64,000 nucleotides of DNA from Mycobacteroides chelonae (GTDB taxonomy: Bacteria; Actinomycetota; Actinomycetes; Mycobacteriales; Mycobacteriaceae). The DNA lies in NCBI GenBank assembly GCA_014204435.1, contig JACHLF010000010.1, positions 95,442-159,441 of the forward strand, written 5' to 3'. The translations under genes and the position numbers were made by a program. The notes under the pieces were generated by a model. It saw only the letters and a list, made by a program, of their open reading frames with translations, had not been told where the DNA came from and searched no databases. This document shows positions 59,794 to 64,000 of the stretch, one piece after another; positions within the stretch are counted from its first letter, which is position 1; the number at the start of each line of letters is the position of its first letter.

Positions 59794-60160
59794 GCGCAAC
59801 CGCCCCGTGGTGATCGACAAGGAGGTGCAGGCCCCGGCGACCGTGCCGGGGCACTCGCCCCAGTCGCGTGAGGTGTCCTGGTGGCACACTCACGTATTCC
59901 TCGAAGCGCTTGTGGCACAGGCCAACCATCTACCTATCGCTGGCTCTCCAGCATGGTGTGCACTAGCTGATGGTGACCCCGCCAAGCTACTGGCCCTCGC
60001 GGTGGCCGGTGAGCATCACGTGCTGCGGGTCGAGCTTGATCAACACGCCTCATCGGAGGCGTCCAAAGCTATTGCCGCTGCTGCTGATTGGGGTCGCATC
60101 TCGCGTGCAACCCGTGCTGGTCGCGGCCCGAATTACATTCCCCGAGAGAGGGCATCTTGA
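59786..60160 (+). CDS. DUF2742 protein
   Basis: A 124-residue protein. SREVSWWHTHVFLEALVAQA and GSPAWCALADGDPAKLLALA match DUF2742, found in phiRv1 and phiRv2 of M. tuberculosis and in related mycobacterial prophages. Role unknown. The stop overlaps the TTG start of the large ATPase gene. Confidence 0.85.
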   Translation: MAKRNRPVVIDKEVQAPATVPGHSPQSREVSWWHTHVFLEALVAQANHLPIAGSPAWCALADGDPAKLLALAVAGEHHVLRVELDQHASSEASKAIAAAADWGRISRATRAGRGPNYIPRERAS

Positions 60161-61761
60161 CAGTCGACGAGTTTTTCGGCGCAACCCCAGAACTGGCGAC
60201 GATTCATCGGTGGGCGCGGGCGCGGTATGCGGCGCCGTGGGCGGTGTTCGGTGCGGTGTTGTTGCGGGTGTCGGCCAGTGTGGGCCCGCATGTGCAGTTG
60301 CCGGGTCTCATTGGTGGTCGTGCGTCGCTGAATCTGTTGTGTGCGTTCGTATCGGCTTCCGGTGGCGGTAAGGGCATCAGCGATAAGGTGGCGCGCCTGG
60401 CGTGGCCTAAGCCGATTCTGGAGCTACCCATCGGTTCGGGTGAGGGCATCGCCGCCACGTTCAAGAGACCGGAGAGGGAGGACGCGAACAACCAGGCGAT
60501 CACCGCCGCGATTTTCAATGTCCCCGAGGTCGATACCTTGGCCGGTATCGCCTCGCGGCAGGGTTCGATCCTGCTGGCACAACTCAAGTCCATGGCGATG
60601 GGTGAGCAGATCGGCCAGCAGAACGCCTCGAAATCCACTACCCGCGTCGTAGAGGCTCACACATACCGCTGCTGTCTATCGGTGGGCGCCCAACCGCTGC
60701 ATACCTCGGTGATCTTCAACGACGCCACCGGCGGAACCCCGCAACGGTTCCTGTGGTTCCCCACCACCGACCCCTCGATGCCAGCCGAAACCGCGCAGGA
60801 CCCAGCCCCACTGAACACCGATATCCCCATCTACGTTCCGAACCACGACGGGGTGGTCGAAATCGCCTACGGGCCCGAGCAGATCAGCCAGACCATCATC
60901 GCCGCGCATCTGGCTCGCCAACGCGGCCAAGGTAATGCCCTGGACGGGCACGCGCTGTTGACCCGCTGCAAGGTGGCCGCGCTGTTGGCGATCCTGCACC
61001 ACCGCTCGGTGGTCTCCGAGCTCGACTGGGAGCTCTCCGAGGCTGTCATGGCGGTCTCCGATGCCACCCGCGACTGGATCACCAGCGAAGCCAAGAAAGC
61101 ACAGCGGGCAAAGGTGCGGGACCGGGCAGTGGCCCGCGCGGTCGGAGATGACTTCTACGACGCCAGCCGCCTGGAGACCGTCAAGCGTAGCCTTCTGCGG
61201 ATGCTGGAGCGTGACGGTGAACAAGCCGGTGGTGACCTTCGGCGTCGTCTCGGCAAGCGGGAGAAGCGTGAACTGTTCGATCAAGCGATTGCTTTGCTGG
61301 AGGCCGATGGCCTGGTGTCGATACGACCGGGTGAGCATGGCAGTGTTCGGTACCGGATTGGGTCACCCGTGACCGATCGGGTCACCCCTCAAAACTCCAG
61401 TTCAGAAGGGGTGACCACGTTGGTCACCCGTGACCTATCCGAGTTAGATACTCCATCGGAAACTGCCAGCTCGTCGCAAGTCGGAACCCCTCGACCTACT
61501 CGCACCGCGCTGGAGTTCATTCTGGCCCATCTCGCGGCCCATGGAGGCAATGATCGGTGGGTTGAGGTTAGCCAGATCTATGCGACGGGCACAGCAGAGG
61601 GTCACAGTCGCGGCGCGATCAAGCAGGCACGGCTCAGTTCGACTAGCCCGCGTATCGAGTCCTCCAGCGTGGGCCGCAATTCCATGTGGCGCATCGTCCA
61701 CGCCGACACCAGCATCGCTGATTCCAGCGCAGCACAGCAAACGGATGAAGAGTCCGCGTGA
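60157..61761 (+). CDS. Large replication-type ATPase/primase-helicase-like protein of the element
   Basis: About 534 residues from a TTG that overlaps the DUF2742 stop. SASGGGKGISDKVARLAW near residue 65 is a P-loop-like motif. FNVPEVDTLAGIASRQGS and LSVGAQPLHTSVIFND recall DUF3987/phage helicase-like proteins. The C-terminal third is helical and ends in a winged-helix-like segment (IALLEADGLVSIRPG). phiRv1 carries a comparable gene beside its capsid. It is probably the replication protein. Confidence 0.7.
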   Translation: MTVDEFFGATPELATIHRWARARYAAPWAVFGAVLLRVSASVGPHVQLPGLIGGRASLNLLCAFVSASGGGKGISDKVARLAWPKPILELPIGSGEGIAATFKRPEREDANNQAITAAIFNVPEVDTLAGIASRQGSILLAQLKSMAMGEQIGQQNASKSTTRVVEAHTYRCCLSVGAQPLHTSVIFNDATGGTPQRFLWFPTTDPSMPAETAQDPAPLNTDIPIYVPNHDGVVEIAYGPEQISQTIIAAHLARQRGQGNALDGHALLTRCKVAALLAILHHRSVVSELDWELSEAVMAVSDATRDWITSEAKKAQRAKVRDRAVARAVGDDFYDASRLETVKRSLLRMLERDGEQAGGDLRRRLGKREKRELFDQAIALLEADGLVSIRPGEHGSVRYRIGSPVTDRVTPQNSSSEGVTTLVTRDLSELDTPSETASSSQVGTPRPTRTALEFILAHLAAHGGNDRWVEVSQIYATGTAEGHSRGAIKQARLSSTSPRIESSSVGRNSMWRIVHADTSIADSSAAQQTDEESA

Positions 61762-61958
61762 CCGACGAACCGATCGACCCTGTGCAGCGCCGCAACGACG
61801 AGGATGAGCGTGCGGTGCTGGAGCTGGCCCAGCTCGACGCAGACATGGACGAACAGCAGCGGCGCCTCGACGAACTCGCTCACCGCGATCCGGTCGGCCT
61901 CGTGTGGTTCGGCGACGACGATGCGTGGGTGCAGCGCCAGACGGCGGGGGGTGGGTGA
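61758..61958 (+). CDS. Small acidic helical protein of the element
   Basis: 66 residues, GTG start overlapping the ATPase stop (GTGA). The sequence is rich in Asp, Glu and Arg (RAVLELAQLDADMDEQQRRL), probably a coiled coil. The next short frame overlaps its stop. Function unknown. Confidence 0.65.
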   Translation: MTDEPIDPVQRRNDEDERAVLELAQLDADMDEQQRRLDELAHRDPVGLVWFGDDDAWVQRQTAGGG

Positions 61959-62029
61959 GCATCGAAGGCGATGGCGCCCCGTCGACCCCGCCCCCTATCG
62001 ACATTTCTCTACCGCAACAATTTCGGTAG
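61955..62029 (+). CDS. Possible 24-residue peptide running into the palindrome
   Basis: A GTG at 61955, overlapping the preceding stop (GTGA), opens a frame starting MSIEGDGAPSTPPPID and ending in PQQFR at a TAG in 62027-62029. The last seven codons and the stop lie in the left arm of the 44-bp palindrome. May not be a real gene. Confidence 0.3.
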   Translation: MSIEGDGAPSTPPPIDISLPQQFR

Positions 62030-62052
62030 CGCTACCGAAATTGTTGCGGTAG
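62009..62052. repeat. Perfect 44-bp palindrome upstream of the capsid gene
   Basis: Bases 62009-62030 are exactly the inverse complement of 62031-62052, with no spacer. Each arm itself starts CTACCG and ends CGGTAG around nine bases. It is about 210 bases before the capsid ATG. It may be an intrinsic terminator, a doubled operator or a replication/packaging signal. Confidence 0.97.
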
Positions 62053-62264
62053 CTGCCGGTTGGCTGGGCTATTCTGGTGGGTGAGGATGCGCGCGAGTTG
62101 CTTCGTGATCGAACCGGCAAGTGCCCGTCTGTTTCACCGCCTCGCAGCGCGGCGCCCACTCCACGGGGTGCGCAGCCAAGCGCCCGGTATCTGGCTTATT
62201 CCCTTTGCGGCCGAATGCTTTTCGCTGCTGCCGGTACGCGCATACCTCAATCAAGGACACAAAA

Positions 62265-63662
62265 ATGACCTTTGTAAACCTGTCTCGCGCCCAAGCCGTC
62301 GAACGGCTCAACGAAGTGCACACCCGGATGACTGAACTCGGTGGCAAGCACCGCATGTCCGCGGCCGACGAAACCGAATTCGAGGATCTGGGCGATCAGT
62401 TCAACGAACTGAACCGTTACATCAAGCGCGCCGACATGGCGCAATCCGCACGCGGCGGTGACGCCGGGCCGCGTCTGCGTACTGTTCCCGGATCACCTGG
62501 CCAGGACGAGAACTCCCGCCGTGGCGATGACCGGCGCAGCGAGGCCATGCGCACACTCGAAACCGCTGTGAGTTCTGACCGGCTGGGGGCGCGCGGCGCC
62601 GAGCTCGTCGAGGACCTGATGCGCACCGGCACCCCGCTCGCGCAGACGTGGATGCAGCGTTACACCAGTGCGGCCGGCTCCGAGCATTACGAGCGTGCGT
62701 TCGCCAAGCTGGTCGCCAACCCCACTCAGGGCCATCTGGAATGGACACCGGAGGAGGCCGACGCCTACCGCCGTGTCGCGCAGGTCCAGACCGAACAGCG
62801 CGCCATGTCCACCACCGACAACCTCGGCGGCTACATGATCCCGCTGACCCTGGATCCGGCGATCCGGCTCACCTCCGGCGGCAGCATCAACCCGCTGCGC
62901 CAGATCTCCCGGGTGGTGCAGACCGCCACCGACACCTGGCAGGGCATCACCAGCGCGGGTGTCACCGCCGAATGGACTGCCGAAGCGGCCGAGGTCGCCG
63001 ATGCCAGCCCCACCCTGGCGGGCCCGTCGATCCCGGTGTTCAAGGGCGATGCGTTCGTGCCGTTCAGCTTCGAAGTCCAAGGCGATGCGGTGGGCTTCAT
63101 GTCCGAGCTGGGCACGCTGCTGACCGACGGCGCCGAACAACTCTCCAACACCGCGTTCACCACCGGTTCGGGCACCGGAACCCCCAAGGGCATCATCACC
63201 GCCCTGTCCGGCAGCGCCAGCCAGCTCGATACCGCCGCCACCGCCACTCTGGCCTCCGGAGACGTGTACGCCCTGCAGAACGCGCTCCCGCCGCGCTTTC
63301 AGGCGAACGCGCAATGGTGCGCCAACCTCGGCATCCTGAACACGCTGCGCCAATTCGAGACCGGCTCCGGTGCCCTGAAATTCCCCTCGCTGCAGGACAC
63401 CCCGCCGACACTGCTGAGCCGTAGCGTCAACGAACTGTCCAACATGGTGTCCACCACCACGACCGGCTCCAAGATCGCCCTCTACGGGGACTTCGGTCAA
63501 GGGTTCGTGATCGTCGACCGCATCGGCTCCACCCTGGAACTCGTGCCGCACCTGGTCGGCGCCAACCGCCGCCCGACCGGCCAGCGTGGCGCTCTGCTGT
63601 GGTTCCGCACCGGATCCGATGTCGTCGTGCCCAACGCATTCCGACTACTCAACGCCAAGTAA
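62265..63662 (+). CDS. HK97-type phage major capsid protein
   Basis: About 465 residues. An N-terminal helical scaffold-like region (VERLNEVHTRMTELGGKHRM) to about residue 115 is followed by the HK97 capsid core, with GGYMIPLTLDPAIRL, then FKGDAFVPFSFEV, and a C-terminal LLWFRTGSDVVVPNAFRLL. AAGGA precedes the ATG at 62265. No protease, portal or terminase precedes it, as in phiRv1/phiRv2-like islands. Confidence 0.93.
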   Translation: MTFVNLSRAQAVERLNEVHTRMTELGGKHRMSAADETEFEDLGDQFNELNRYIKRADMAQSARGGDAGPRLRTVPGSPGQDENSRRGDDRRSEAMRTLETAVSSDRLGARGAELVEDLMRTGTPLAQTWMQRYTSAAGSEHYERAFAKLVANPTQGHLEWTPEEADAYRRVAQVQTEQRAMSTTDNLGGYMIPLTLDPAIRLTSGGSINPLRQISRVVQTATDTWQGITSAGVTAEWTAEAAEVADASPTLAGPSIPVFKGDAFVPFSFEVQGDAVGFMSELGTLLTDGAEQLSNTAFTTGSGTGTPKGIITALSGSASQLDTAATATLASGDVYALQNALPPRFQANAQWCANLGILNTLRQFETGSGALKFPSLQDTPPTLLSRSVNELSNMVSTTTTGSKIALYGDFGQGFVIVDRIGSTLELVPHLVGANRRPTGQRGALLWFRTGSDVVVPNAFRLLNAK

Positions 63663-63839
63663 CAGACCAGGCGGCCCCGGCGTCAAACCCTATTCATGCA
63701 GGGCAAGGCACAGCCACGACGGCACTAACCTCGCCAGAGCTGCGAGCTGCGCCGAGGCCGCCAACCCCCTTGCTCGCCTCCTGTGGGCAAACTAGCGGTG
63801 CTATCGTGCCGGTAACTGTTAGCTGCGAGGGGGTGTGCG

Positions 63840-64000
63840 ATGGGGTCGTTGCAGGTCAATCCTGAGCTGTTGCACCTGTCGGCCAACGAAATGGACCGGC
63901 TCATGGCCGCGCATCGTGCGGCACATACTAAGGCCCACGGTCTGATCAGTGCGGCGATGTCCGGGTGGGTCGGCGGGGCCGCCTCGGCGCTGGAATCAGA
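63840..64000 (+). CDS. WXG100/ESX-type protein, N-terminal part (cut by window end)
   Basis: 54 residues are visible: MGSLQVNPELLHLSANEMDR, then helical HRAAHTKAHGLISAAMSG and WVGGAASALES. The W-x-G turn between two helices is that of WXG100 substrates of type VII secretion. GAGGGGG is the binding site, and TATCGT near 63801 may be a -10. In M. abscessus prophages such N-termini head large polymorphic toxins with immunity genes. Confidence 0.72.
   Translation, partial: MGSLQVNPELLHLSANEMDRLMAAHRAAHTKAHGLISAAMSGWVGGAASALES

Noticed and set aside
63663..63839. attR after the capsid gene
   Set aside because: No copy of the tRNA-Pro T-arm or acceptor sequence is present in this stretch.

Overview
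The window looks like chromosome of a rapidly growing mycobacterium of the Mycobacteroides (M. abscessus/M. chelonae) type. It is GC-rich with many GTG and TTG starts and 4-bp start/stop overlaps. Its backbone follows the gene order of M. tuberculosis Rv3644c to Rv3684: holB, adenylate cyclase, topA, cspA, SftH-type helicase, Tad pilus genes, Ms1 RNA, dpp, acs, marP, nth, crp, the BagAB-like ATPases, whiB4, ponA2 and cds1. The genus call rests on synteny and protein recognition by eye, not on a database search.

Layout. 1-5.7 kb: end of a membrane protein, a CocE/NonD hydrolase with a DUF4352 lipoprotein, a TetR/DoxX divergent pair, a CPBP protease and a GAP-family membrane protein. 6.0-9.15 kb: an accessory locus next to tRNA-Thr, with an XRE regulator facing an ImmA/IrrE metallopeptidase and two seven-TM DUF6545-type proteins, one decayed. 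9.5-18.9 kb: DNA metabolism core. 18.9-26.2 kb: an insertion relative to M. tuberculosis, with an Old Yellow Enzyme remnant, an esterase, a PadR operon and a TetR-controlled mmpS-mmpL exporter. 26.2-30.7 kb: Tad/Flp pilus operon. 30.7-56.8 kb: conserved backbone, including Ms1 RNA, dpp permease, acs, the MarP operon, crp and cell-wall genes.

56.87 kb to the window end: an integrated phage-like element at tRNA-Pro. It carries a tyrosine integrase, an XRE repressor, an excisionase-like protein, DUF2742, a large replication-type ATPase, an HK97-type capsid, and the first codons of a WXG100-type (ESX-linked) protein. The visible module order resembles phiRv1/phiRv2-like satellites more than a full phage, but attR lies outside the window.

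Most notable: (i) a perfect 44-bp palindrome just upstream of the capsid gene; (ii) an integrase frame that reads through the attachment site and tRNA-Pro into host DNA, so its C-terminus depends on integration; (iii) the XRE/IrrE/DUF6545 locus with a 61-bp antisense overlap and a decayed duplicate; (iv) paired operators for three local regulators; (v) two deletion-scarred gene remnants; (vi) a degenerate Fic-like protein and an epoxide-hydrolase-like protein lacking its nucleophile.
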